This document shows positions 6,943 to 13,407 of a stretch of 14,865 bases of DNA, one piece after another. The translations under genes and the position numbers were made by a program. The notes under the pieces were generated by a model. That model did not search any database and had not been told where the DNA came from. It was given only the letters and a program-made list of their open reading frames with translations. Source of the DNA: Candidatus Woesearchaeota archaeon (GTDB lineage Archaea; Nanobdellota; Nanobdellia; SCGC-AAA011-G17; GW2011-AR18); contig JAGVXZ010000031.1 of assembly GCA_018303515.1 (NCBI GenBank), positions 1 through 14,865 on the forward strand, given 5' to 3'. Each line of letters opens with the position of its first letter. Position 1 is the first letter of the stretch.

Positions 6943-7741
6943 TCCAACCGTAGTATTTTATACTAATTGTTCTATTGCCCGTTTCTTCGAATATAGTCTC
7001 TTCAATTAAAGGTTTTATATCTCTTCTTTCAAATGTTAATTTTGAATTTCTTCCTACAATCATTGCAGTTAAATTTGCAATTGTGCCACCACTTACAATA
7101 TTTCCACAAAAATATTTACTTTCAGATTTTGGAAAACCAATAATTTCACTTAGCCATTCTACTAATCTTTTTTCCATATAAGTTATTTTTGGAGATACTT
7201 TTTGTGCAATCACATTTTGATTAAGTAATTTAGAAACTATCCCACCAACTAAAGATGGAATAAATCCTTGTGGGTGAATTTCACCAAAATGTAAATTATT
7301 AAATCTAATGCTTGGATCAGTATGATAATCTAAATCAGATAAAATATTCTCTATAGGAATTAATCTTCTTGGAAATTCCAAAGGTATCCCAGAATTAGCT
7401 TCTGTAGAAGTAAGGCATCCATCAACCGCATTTTTTACTTCAACAAGATTCTCATCATCAAATCTTAAATCTACCTCCAAGAGTTTATCTTCAATTTCTC
7501 TTTTTTTAATAAAATCATTAAACTCTCTATCATTCAAAAATAAATCTTCCAATCTAATTCTAGAATCATTTACTGGTAAATACCAATCTAGAAAACTATC
7601 TACAACATGTTTTGTTATTCTTGCAAAATATTCTCTATTAGAACCATCAGGAGCTAAGAAATATTTTAATCTTATTTCATTAAGTTTATTTCTATCCTGC
7701 ACTTCATAATCATCAGGATTTGGTACAAATTTTGAAACCAT
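6878..7741 (-). CDS. PLP-dependent amino acid decarboxylase, N-terminal part (frameshifted gene)
   Basis: A 287-aa reading frame, of which about the first 260 residues are genuine. It holds the N-terminal region of a group II decarboxylase: NLHFGEIHPQGFIPSLVGG (the family's substrate-side loop, H-x-G-x-hP type), VSPKITYMEKRLVEWLSEIIGFP, and CGNIVSGGTIANLTAMIVGR, the PLP-phosphate-binding SGGT-x-AN segment. The tail after about residue 263 is out of frame and not family-like. The ATG at 7741 is supported by a TATA box 26 nt upstream, so the operon transcript probably starts at or next to this codon. If the gene is truly broken, the downstream TyrRS and methyltransferase still have their own start signals or coupling. 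Confidence 0.8.
   Translation of the reverse strand: MVSKFVPNPDDYEVQDRNKLNEIRLKYFLAPDGSNREYFARITKHVVDSFLDWYLPVNDSRIRLEDLFLNDREFNDFIKKREIEDKLLEVDLRFDDENLVEVKNAVDGCLTSTEANSGIPLEFPRRLIPIENILSDLDYHTDPSIRFNNLHFGEIHPQGFIPSLVGGIVSKLLNQNVIAQKVSPKITYMEKRLVEWLSEIIGFPKSESKYFCGNIVSGGTIANLTAMIVGRNSKLTFERRDIKPLIEETIFEETGNRTISIKYYGWNEWNNALSFRERSAWDCNVYF
6953..6960 (-). other. Probable single-base frameshift site in the decarboxylase gene
   Basis: The minus strand reads TATAAAATAC here, with a run of four A (plus 6956-6959). Deleting one A changes the translation to ISINTTVGMNGIMPYLLEKG and continues into the downstream catalytic frame without a stop. Without that change, the upstream frame runs through low-plausibility sequence to a stop at 6878, while the downstream frame is closed by a TAA at this site. 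The cause may be a sequencing or assembly error in a homopolymer, a real mutation, or programmed frameshifting. Error or mutation seems likeliest. Confidence 0.65.
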
Positions 7742-7763
7742 AATTAAACTAAAATTAAATTAG

Positions 7764-7770
7764 AATTATA
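7764..7770 (-). promoter_or_regulatory. TATA box of the decarboxylase-tyrS operon
   Basis: TATAATT on the minus strand, centred 26 nt before the ATG at 7741, consistent with a leaderless transcript. The rest of the 167-nt spacer (7742-7908) is AT-rich and shows no other convincing signal. Confidence 0.45.
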
Positions 7771-7908
7771 AGTTCAGACCGCATATTTGTAATAAGAGAA
7801 TTAAATAAGTAACAACTGTAAAACATAAGAAACTCCAATCCCCTATATTCCCCATCAATATTTTATTCATTGACAAGAAACATTACTACTTTGATATTTA
7901 TTATTACT

Positions 7909-8346
7909 CTAATCTTCAACCATTTTAATTATTATATAAATTCCAATTGCAATTAATAATCCCAACGCAATAAAAACAAACAACTTATCATGCAAATTCC
8001 TCATAACACCACTTATTACATTTAAAGCACCAGAAAATAAGAATACAACTTGTAGTGTAAACTGATTTACAAATAATCCACCTATTAACAATGCAAAACC
8101 AAAAATAGCTAAAACAAAGAATGCATTTCTATCATAAAAACCTAATACTTCATTATATTTTTTCTCACAATCTCTAGATCCTGCGGGCTTAAACTGGTCA
8201 TCTATTGGCATTGCCATCTCTCTTTCATTGCAATAATCGCTATATTCTGGTTCATCCATGAACAAAGAAATGCCCACATTAAAAAAAGAAGTTATTAAAA
8301 TTCCTAACATCAACCCAAAAATAATCTTTTGAAACCCTTTAGCCAT
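7909..8346 (-). CDS. Small membrane protein with four predicted helices and a cysteine-bearing loop
   Basis: A 145-aa hypothetical protein. Hydrophobic segments are at about 7-30, 75-93, 96-113 and 121-141. Between the first two is a polar loop of about 45 residues rich in acidic residues and carrying two cysteines (Cys39, Cys60), which could form a disulfide if the loop is outside the cell. The first helix could act as a signal anchor. No family is recognised and no function is offered. The start is supported by a TTTATA box about 27 nt upstream (8376-8371). It is transcribed on its own, divergently from the MFS transporter. Confidence 0.75.
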   Translation of the reverse strand: MAKGFQKIIFGLMLGILITSFFNVGISLFMDEPEYSDYCNEREMAMPIDDQFKPAGSRDCEKKYNEVLGFYDRNAFFVLAIFGFALLIGGLFVNQFTLQVVFLFSGALNVISGVMRNLHDKLFVFIALGLLIAIGIYIIIKMVED

Positions 8347-8370
8347 AACTGAATTATATTTTCACTAGAA

Positions 8371-8376
8371 TATAAA
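8371..8376 (-). promoter_or_regulatory. TATA box of the 145-aa membrane protein gene
   Basis: TTTATA on the minus strand, centred about 27 nt before the ATG at 8346, predicting a leader of 0-2 nt. Confidence 0.45.
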
Positions 8377-8460
8377 CCTTATTAAAATCATATCTCTGTT
8401 AACTTATTAGAAATATAAATTTATTTTTTCTTTAAAGGACAAACTTAATTCAAGATAAGG

Positions 8461-8469
8461 TTATATATA
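8461..8469 (+). promoter_or_regulatory. TATA box of the MFS transporter gene
   Basis: TTATATATA centred about 24 nt before the ATG at 8489. The transcript should start at or next to the start codon. Confidence 0.55.
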
Positions 8470-8488
8470 GCAATAATCTGTTATTTTC

Positions 8489-9679
8489 ATGCTGTTTAAA
8501 AAAGATGAATTAAAATTTTTATGGCCTTTTTACTTATACTATTTGATATTTGGGTTATCAACAATGATAATGCCATTTATGATTATCTACTTTGTGAATT
8601 TAGGATTTTCATTTTTTCAAATTAGTTTGATTACTTCTACATTTGGAATTGCTATGTTCTTGTTTGAAATTCCAACTGGTGCTTTCGCAGACGGTTTCAG
8701 TAGAAAATATTCTGTAATTTTAGGTTTTTTAATTTCTGCAATTGCAGTTATACTAATTCCTTTCATGACAAATTTTTATTTGCTTTTATTAATGTGGGCT
8801 TTTGCAGGAATTGGAATAACTTTTATTAGCGGTGCTGAAGAATCTTGGGTTATCGATAATCTCAATAAATTCAAACGAGACGATTTACACCAAGAATTTT
8901 TTATAAAAAGCAGAAGTCTTTCCGCTTTTGGTGCAATTTTTGCTCCATTTATTGGGGCTTTACTAGTTAAGTTTTATTCGATAAAAATTCTTTGGTTTGT
9001 TTTTGGCCTTGGTTTTTTACTAAATGCCTTCTTCTTAATGTGTTTTGGTCAAGAATATTACAGGCCTAAAAAATTAAAATTAGTTGAATCCATAAAAGAA
9101 ATAGCTCTCAATAGTAAGAAAGGTTTTAAATTTACAATTTCACATAAAGTAGTTTTCTCCATTGTTCTTGCAGGATTATTTATACAGTTAATGATAATCG
9201 GTGATAATGGTTGGCAACCGTTCTTAGTAAATTTAGGAATGGCTGAAAACCAATTAGGATATGTGTATTCAATTATGGCTGCCATCGTAATGGTTATGCC
9301 ATTCTTATCAAAACTATTTGTAAAGTTTAAACCAAAAAACGCAATTTCAATGATTATACTCTTTAGAATGATTTTATTGTTTTCCTTAATATTCATTTAT
9401 CCACCATTATTCTTTTTAGCAGCTATTGTTTTTATAATGGATTCAGGATTCGTTTCTATGACAGATCCTCTAATTCAAACATATTTTCATAAATTTATTC
9501 CTAAGCAAATAAGAGCTACGGTTTTATCTTCAAAAAGTATGTTTTCACAATTAGTTATTGCTTTAACTGGATTGATTGCAGGTGTTTTCTTAGATTTATT
9601 TGGGCCACAAAAAATTTTAGCATTTGGAAGTTTATTTGGGATTATTGCGATAATTATATATCAAAAAATTAAAGATTAA
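8489..9679 (+). CDS. Major facilitator superfamily (MFS) transporter
   Basis: A 396-aa, strongly hydrophobic protein with about 12 predicted transmembrane helices in two halves. The loop between helices 2 and 3 carries GAFADGFSRKYSVILG (68-83), an MFS motif A (G-x-x-x-D-x-x-S-R-K type). The first helices follow a short basic N-terminus (MLFKKDELK). A charged central loop (PKKLKLVESIKE, about 193-204) separates the halves. This architecture is typical of small drug, metabolite or sugar/H+ antiporters and symporters, but the substrate cannot be told. It stands alone under its own promoter, divergent from the 145-aa membrane protein. The ATG at 8489 fits the TATA spacing. Confidence 0.88.
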   Translation: MLFKKDELKFLWPFYLYYLIFGLSTMIMPFMIIYFVNLGFSFFQISLITSTFGIAMFLFEIPTGAFADGFSRKYSVILGFLISAIAVILIPFMTNFYLLLLMWAFAGIGITFISGAEESWVIDNLNKFKRDDLHQEFFIKSRSLSAFGAIFAPFIGALLVKFYSIKILWFVFGLGFLLNAFFLMCFGQEYYRPKKLKLVESIKEIALNSKKGFKFTISHKVVFSIVLAGLFIQLMIIGDNGWQPFLVNLGMAENQLGYVYSIMAAIVMVMPFLSKLFVKFKPKNAISMIILFRMILLFSLIFIYPPLFFLAAIVFIMDSGFVSMTDPLIQTYFHKFIPKQIRATVLSSKSMFSQLVIALTGLIAGVFLDLFGPQKILAFGSLFGIIAIIIYQKIKD

Positions 9680-9852
9680 GTTTACCAAATTATTCTATAT
9701 TTTTATATATCGCTCCGCTCATAATTTTCACTTGCATTCGGACAACATAATATCGTTAAGTCTAATTCGTTCATCGTCTCCACCCACATATTTAGATAAC
9801 GCTGATACTAGAAATTAAGAAATTTACGGAGTTGGCATCGATTACCAATACA
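9680..9852. other. CpG-richer non-coding spacer, possible small RNA or micro-ORF
   Basis: This gap has many more CG dinucleotides than the surrounding DNA: about nine between 9710 and 9840, where neighbouring spacers have almost none. On either strand, 9754-9764 and 9793-9801 can pair (CGTTA/TAACG plus TCTA/TAGA, 2-nt bulge, 28-nt loop). The minus strand also has a 28-codon ATG frame at 9789-9703 with an adjacent Cys pair (LTILCCPNASENYERSDI at its end), but no clear promoter or ribosome site. No tRNA or box C/D motif is convincing. Function unknown. Confidence 0.25.
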
Positions 9853-9860
9853 TTTATTAA
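9853..9860 (+). promoter_or_regulatory. TATA box of the HIT protein gene
   Basis: TTTATTAA centred about 26 nt before the ATG at 9883. This supports 9883 as the start rather than an upstream TTG at 9832, which would lie before the promoter. Confidence 0.5.
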
Positions 9861-9882
9861 ATTCGATAAAATTATTATAATT

Positions 9883-10296
9883 ATGATTGAATGTAGTTTT
9901 TGTAAAATTATCGTAGGGAAATTATCTTCAAATAAAATTTATGAAACTGAAAAGATTTTAGCTTTTGCTCCATTAAAAGAAGATATTATTGCTAAAGGAC
10001 ATATGCTTGTAATTCCTAAAAAACATTATGCTGATTTTTATGATATTCCAAAAGAAGAATTACATCACATCGTTGATGCAATCAAAATTATTTCGCAAAA
10101 ACTAAAACAAAAATATAATACTGATGGAATTAATCTTCTTCATGCAAGTGGTAAAGCTGCTCAGCAATCTTGTTTTCATTTTCATATCCATTTGATACCA
10201 CGATCTCAAAATGATGGTTTAGATACTTGGCCGAAAACGGGTTATAAAGAAGGTAATTTTCCAGGAGTCTATAACAAAATATCTAATTTATTCTGA
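9883..10296 (+). CDS. HIT-family nucleotide hydrolase/transferase
   Basis: A 137-aa histidine triad protein. The signature HFHIHLIPR (99-107) contains the H-x-H-x-H triad that cleaves nucleoside phosphoramidates, dinucleoside polyphosphates or aminoacyl-AMPs. The N-terminal CSFCKII (4-10) holds the CxxC that binds zinc in many Hint proteins, and GHMLVIPKKHY (39-49) is the family's conserved strand-loop. A longer frame opens at a TTG (9832), but family proteins start near CxFC and a TATA box lies within that extension, so the ATG at 9883 is preferred. Cytosolic and monocistronic. Hint proteins can act on synthetase-made aminoacyl-adenylates, a possible link to the nearby synthetases, though HIT genes occur in many contexts. 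Confidence 0.9.
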   Translation: MIECSFCKIIVGKLSSNKIYETEKILAFAPLKEDIIAKGHMLVIPKKHYADFYDIPKEELHHIVDAIKIISQKLKQKYNTDGINLLHASGKAAQQSCFHFHIHLIPRSQNDGLDTWPKTGYKEGNFPGVYNKISNLF

Positions 10297-10424
10297 CAGT
10301 GAATTTTTTCAACTTCTTCACTCAGTTTTTCAAACTTAGTTTATCACAATACATTCGCTAAAATTTGAAAACCTGCCTTTCTCAATCTTTTTTCAGGACA
10401 CCATTGAGAAATGTAAGATTTTAT
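10272..10424 (-). pseudogene. Possible decayed minus-strand reading frame
   Basis: In one minus-strand frame the spacer reads as protein-like sequence: 26 codons (10424-10347) including ISQWCPEKRLRKAGFQILAN, then two stops (10346-10341), then 18 more codons (10340-10287) including KFEKLSEEVEKIHCQNK. There is no start codon, and the frame ends inside the 3' end of the HIT gene. The composition is less random than expected for spacer DNA, so it may be the remnant of a small gene. No family is recognised. The rest of the 224-nt spacer, up to 10520, shows only AT-rich DNA and the TrpRS promoter. Confidence 0.2.
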
Positions 10425-10487
10425 TTACTCCCTAATAACTAATCCTAAAACTAATCTAAATTTTAAGATTTAAAATGTAACATAACA

Positions 10488-10494
10488 TTTAATA
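10488..10494 (+). promoter_or_regulatory. Candidate TATA box of trpS
   Basis: TTTAATA centred 30 nt before the ATG at 10521, which would give a leader of only a few bases. The surrounding DNA is AT-rich, so the exact box is uncertain. Confidence 0.35.
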
Positions 10495-10520
10495 ATCAAT
10501 TGTAATCTTATTCCTATAAA

Positions 10521-11633
10521 ATGAGAGTTGATCCCTATAAAGTTGAAGGTAGTATTGATTACGAGAGATTAATTAAAGAATTTGGAATTAAAAAAATAGA
10601 TAACAAACTTCTTGAAAGAATAAAAAAACACACAAAAGAATTACATCCAATGTTACGAAGGAAAATCTTTTTTGCAGAGAGAGATTTAAACTGGTTATTG
10701 GATGAATATGAAAAAGGAAACAAATTTTTTCTTTATACAGGATGTGGTCCATCCGGTCCAGTTCACTTAGGGCATTTACAAGTATGGTATTTTACAAAAT
10801 GGTTACAAGATAAATTTAATGTTGAATTATACTTTCAGTTTACAGATGATGAGAAATTCTTATATAAAGATAAATCTTACGAAGAAATTCAGGAATGGTT
10901 AAATGAAAATATGTTAGATGTTATTGCAATAGGATTTGATCCTAAAAAAACTCACTTCATAATTGATACATTACATTCGGGAATTTTATACCCAGAAGCA
11001 ATTAAAGTTGCAAAGAAAATCAACTTTTCAACAATAAAAGCAACATTTGGATTTACAGACTCAAACAATATTGGTTCAATTTTTTATACTTCAATGCAAA
11101 CTGTACCAGCATTTTTACCTTCAGTTTTAAAGAAAAAAAATATCCCTTGTTTAATCCCTCACGCAGTAGATCAAGATCCTCACTTTAGAATTACAAGAGA
11201 TATTCTTCCTAAATTAGGATATTATAAACCCGCAAGTATTCAATGTTCATTCCTTCCCCCCTTAACAGGAAGTCAAGGAAAGATGAGTAGCACTGAAGCA
11301 GTTCAAGGAATACTAAGTACTGATTCTCCAAATCAAGTAAAGAATAAAATAAACAAATATGCCTTTTCAGGTGGAAAAGATACATTAGAAGAGCATAGAA
11401 AAAAAGGTGGTAATCCTGATATTGATATTTCATTCCAATTCTTAAAATATTTATTTGAAGAAAATGATAAAAAACTAGAAGAGATTTATAATAATTATAA
11501 ATCTGGAAAATTACTTTCTGGTGAATTAAAGAACTATACAATTGAAAAAATAAACAAGTTTTTAGAAGGTCATCAAAAAAGAAGAGAAAACGCAAAGAAA
11601 CAAATTAAAGATTTTTTACTTAAGGTTAATTAA
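10521..11633 (+). CDS. trpS: Tryptophan--tRNA ligase, archaeal/eukaryotic type
   Basis: A 370-aa class I synthetase. It has the HIGH-type motif in TGCGPSGPVHLGHLQVWY (73-90; HLGH 82-85) and the KMSSS-type loop GKMSSTEA (253-260), typical of the archaeal/eukaryotic TrpRS rather than bacterial KMSKS. Between them, FTDDEKFLY (107-115) and HAVDQDPHFR (214-223) are also typical of this branch. The N-terminal segment (1-60) matches the archaeal extension around VDPYKVEGSIDYERLIKEFG. Length is normal for archaea. The gene is monocistronic, and its 3' end overlaps by 8 nt, tail-to-tail, with the 115-aa minus-strand gene. It is the expected sole TrpRS of the cell. Confidence 0.95.
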   Translation: MRVDPYKVEGSIDYERLIKEFGIKKIDNKLLERIKKHTKELHPMLRRKIFFAERDLNWLLDEYEKGNKFFLYTGCGPSGPVHLGHLQVWYFTKWLQDKFNVELYFQFTDDEKFLYKDKSYEEIQEWLNENMLDVIAIGFDPKKTHFIIDTLHSGILYPEAIKVAKKINFSTIKATFGFTDSNNIGSIFYTSMQTVPAFLPSVLKKKNIPCLIPHAVDQDPHFRITRDILPKLGYYKPASIQCSFLPPLTGSQGKMSSTEAVQGILSTDSPNQVKNKINKYAFSGGKDTLEEHRKKGGNPDIDISFQFLKYLFEENDKKLEEIYNNYKSGKLLSGELKNYTIEKINKFLEGHQKRRENAKKQIKDFLLKVN

Positions 11634-11973
11634 CACTTTTTCTATGTGCCAGTTTTAAATAATCAATTGTTTTATTTGGAAGATAATCTTTAATTTCTCT
11701 TGGTAAACTTCTGACAAATTCAGGATTAAAAATTGTGTTTTCAAGAGTAGTATTAATAAATCCTCTTAATTGCCTTCTATTTCCAAAATCTGCAATTTCA
11801 GGATTACTAAAAATCATATCCAATTCATTATTCTTATAAATTATTGAAGCATATCGGTTGTTTGGATAAATTACAGCTATTCTTAAACCTTCTTCTCGTG
11901 CAAATGCAAGATAAGTAAGTTTTTCTTTTTTTGCTATCCACGAATGTTGCCCTTCAACCCGTTTAAATTCCAT
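11626..11973 (-). CDS. Hypothetical protein, 115 aa
   Basis: An unrecognised soluble protein of mixed alpha/beta character. The N-terminal half alternates hydrophobic strands (LTYLAFAREEGLRIAVIYP, YASIIYK). The C-terminal half is helical and basic and ends LKLAHRKSVN. There is no signal peptide, membrane segment or cysteine pair. Codon use matches its neighbours. Its end overlaps the end of trpS by 8 nt (convergent), and its start faces that of the TrmB-type regulator across a 153-nt spacer with inverted repeats, so it may be under that regulator's control. The upstream DNA is AT-rich (ATTAAAAT at 11998-11991), but a single TATA box cannot be fixed. Confidence 0.65.
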   Translation of the reverse strand: MEFKRVEGQHSWIAKKEKLTYLAFAREEGLRIAVIYPNNRYASIIYKNNELDMIFSNPEIADFGNRRQLRGFINTTLENTIFNPEFVRSLPREIKDYLPNKTIDYLKLAHRKSVN

Positions 11974-12001
11974 TTTATTACCTATATTTTATTTTAATAT
12001 T

Positions 12002-12034
12002 CTACTCCAATTAACCATGCTTTTTCAGGAGTAG
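12002..12034. promoter_or_regulatory. Inverted repeat in a divergent promoter region (candidate operator)
   Basis: Perfect 7-bp arms CTACTCC (12002-12008) and GGAGTAG (12028-12034) are separated by 19 nt. A third related element, AACTAC (12061-12066), is the inverse of GTAGTT at 12031-12036. They lie between the divergent 115-aa gene and the TrmB-family gene. Autoregulation by the TrmB-type protein is a reasonable guess, but the arms are short. Confidence 0.3.
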
Positions 12035-12090
12035 TTTGCACATATTTTATAACTTTGATTAACTACCCTAGAGCAACAACAAAAACAAGT

Positions 12091-12097
12091 TTTAAAT
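12091..12097 (+). promoter_or_regulatory. TATA box of the TrmB-family regulator gene
   Basis: TTTAAAT, extended by A and CC, centred about 32 nt before the ATG at 12127. This predicts a leader of about 6 nt. Confidence 0.5.
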
Positions 12098-12126
12098 ACC
12101 TTTTGGAACACTAAATTGATAAGAAA

Positions 12127-12903
12127 ATGGTAATTTCAGAAGAGAATATAAAACGATTAAGGACAATTTTTAACCTTAATATTTACGAAGTAAAAATATG
12201 GACTGCATTACTGTCCAAAGGTGTAGATACAGCAGGTGGCCTTTCTGAAATAACTAATGTCCCAAGATCAAGAGCATATGATGTCTTAGAATCATTAGAA
12301 AAGCGTGGTTTTATTATTATGAAACTAGGAAGGCCTATCAAATACTTGGCTGTTGAGCCAAATGAAATTATAAAAAGAGCAAAAAAAAATCATGAAGAAA
12401 AGGCAAAAAGAGAGGTTAAGGCATTAGAAGAAGTAAGAAACACTGAAATTTTTACAGAACTTGATTTATTATTTAAACAAGGAATAAACCATATTGATCC
12501 AAATTCAATTGCTGGTACTTTCAAGGGAAGAAGAGCAATTTATGATCAAATCCAAAGTTTGATCTCAAATGCTGAAAAATCTGTTTTAATCGCAACAACT
12601 TCCGAAGGTTTAGTAAGAAAATTTGATAATTTTAAGAATGAGTTTAAAAAATCTAAAGCTAATATTAAGATTTTAGCACCTTTAATAACAAAGGAAGCAA
12701 AAGAGGCTGCAAAAGAATTAAAAGAATTTGTTACAATAAAAGATTATGATCCCAAATCCCGTTTTATTATTGTAGATAATTCAGATCTATTATTTATTAC
12801 AAATAGTGAGACGCATGAATCTGCAGAAATTGCTATCTGGTCAAAAACACCTTTATTTTCACAAACTTTAAGTTATTTAGTTGAATCCTCAATAAAGAAA
12901 TAA
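12127..12903 (+). CDS. TrmB-family transcriptional regulator
   Basis: A 258-aa protein. Residues 1-75 form a winged helix-turn-helix of the TrmB type (NLNIYEVKIWTALLSKG, then ITNVPRSRAYDVLESLEKRG as the recognition region, then the wing IIMKLGRPIKYLAVEP). A charged, probably coiled helix follows (80-105). The C-terminal part resembles the phospholipase-D-like TrmB effector domain (SVLIATTSEG, 151-160; SRFIIVDNSDLLFIT, 211-225). Archaeal TrmB proteins sense sugars or other small molecules and repress or activate nearby genes; the ligand here is unknown. Its own promoter lies upstream, and the next gene begins 1 nt after its stop, so the two form an operon. The divergent 115-aa gene is a possible target. 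Confidence 0.87.
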   Translation: MVISEENIKRLRTIFNLNIYEVKIWTALLSKGVDTAGGLSEITNVPRSRAYDVLESLEKRGFIIMKLGRPIKYLAVEPNEIIKRAKKNHEEKAKREVKALEEVRNTEIFTELDLLFKQGINHIDPNSIAGTFKGRRAIYDQIQSLISNAEKSVLIATTSEGLVRKFDNFKNEFKKSKANIKILAPLITKEAKEAAKELKEFVTIKDYDPKSRFIIVDNSDLLFITNSETHESAEIAIWSKTPLFSQTLSYLVESSIKK

Positions 12904-12904
12904 A

Positions 12905-13324
12905 TTGTCATTAATAGAATCTATTACATCAGAACTGACAACTTTTCTTAAACCTTATTTAAACAATGAAAGATATGGTAATATTATTGTTCCAGCAAAA
13001 TTCCCATCAAATCCAAGAGGTAGTACAAATTGGGCGATTGCATATTCAACTTTAATGGGCATAGGATCAGAGATAAGAATAAGAGAGCAAGATGGGAAAT
13101 GGTATTATTCTTTTGCAATTCCAATTCCTAAAGAAGAGGCCGTTAAATTATTTAAAATGGCAGTAATTTCAATACCATTTAAAAGAAGGGAAAGACTTAG
13201 AGATTGGTTGGAATCTGGTAAATCATTAGAAGATTTAGAAAATTCATTTAGCTCTAAAATAGATCAATGGCATACTGAAGAAGAAATTGATTATGCAAGA
13301 TCATTAGAGTCTGAACTGAAATAA
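12905..13324 (+). CDS. Hypothetical protein, 139 aa, TTG start
   Basis: An unrecognised soluble alpha/beta protein. Features include NPRGSTNWAIAYSTLMGIG (38-56), a strand pair IRIREQDGKWYYSFAIPIP, then a basic and later acidic helical half (FKRRERLRDWLESGKSLEDL, and LESELK at the end). The frame has no ATG before about residue 51, so the TTG directly after the TrmB stop (TAA-A-TTG) is the best start; translation is probably coupled by termination and re-initiation. No Shine-Dalgarno sequence is seen. Co-transcription suggests a function tied to the regulator, for example as partner, effector or target, but nothing in the sequence names it. Confidence 0.68.
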   Translation: MSLIESITSELTTFLKPYLNNERYGNIIVPAKFPSNPRGSTNWAIAYSTLMGIGSEIRIREQDGKWYYSFAIPIPKEEAVKLFKMAVISIPFKRRERLRDWLESGKSLEDLENSFSSKIDQWHTEEEIDYARSLESELK

Positions 13325-13378
13325 AAAAAGGGATTAGATTAAAACACTTTTTAAAGAGATTATAATAAATCCAATAAA

Positions 13379-13384
13379 TTTAAA
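13379..13384 (+). promoter_or_regulatory. TATA box of pheS
   Basis: TTTAAA centred about 26.5 nt before the ATG at 13408, as expected for a leaderless transcript. Confidence 0.55.
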
Positions 13385-13407
13385 AATCATTCAACTTCTT
13401 TTAATTC

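Noticed and set aside
6953..6960. Programmed +1 frameshifting in the decarboxylase
   Set aside because: No stimulatory structure or known slippery context is evident; an extra base from sequencing or mutation is simpler.
6975..7181. Plus-strand frame of 68 codons
   Set aside because: Antisense to the PLP-binding region of the decarboxylase; a composition artefact.
9058..9396. Minus-strand frame of 112 codons
   Set aside because: Antisense to the MFS transporter, with low-complexity hydrophobic content and no promoter.
9832..9882. TTG-initiated N-terminal extension of the HIT protein
   Set aside because: The extension is low complexity, contains the TATA box, and the HIT family begins near the CxFC motif.
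11209..11595. Minus-strand frame of 128 codons
   Set aside because: Antisense to trpS; rich in Leu, Phe and Tyr from AT-rich complement, not a real protein.
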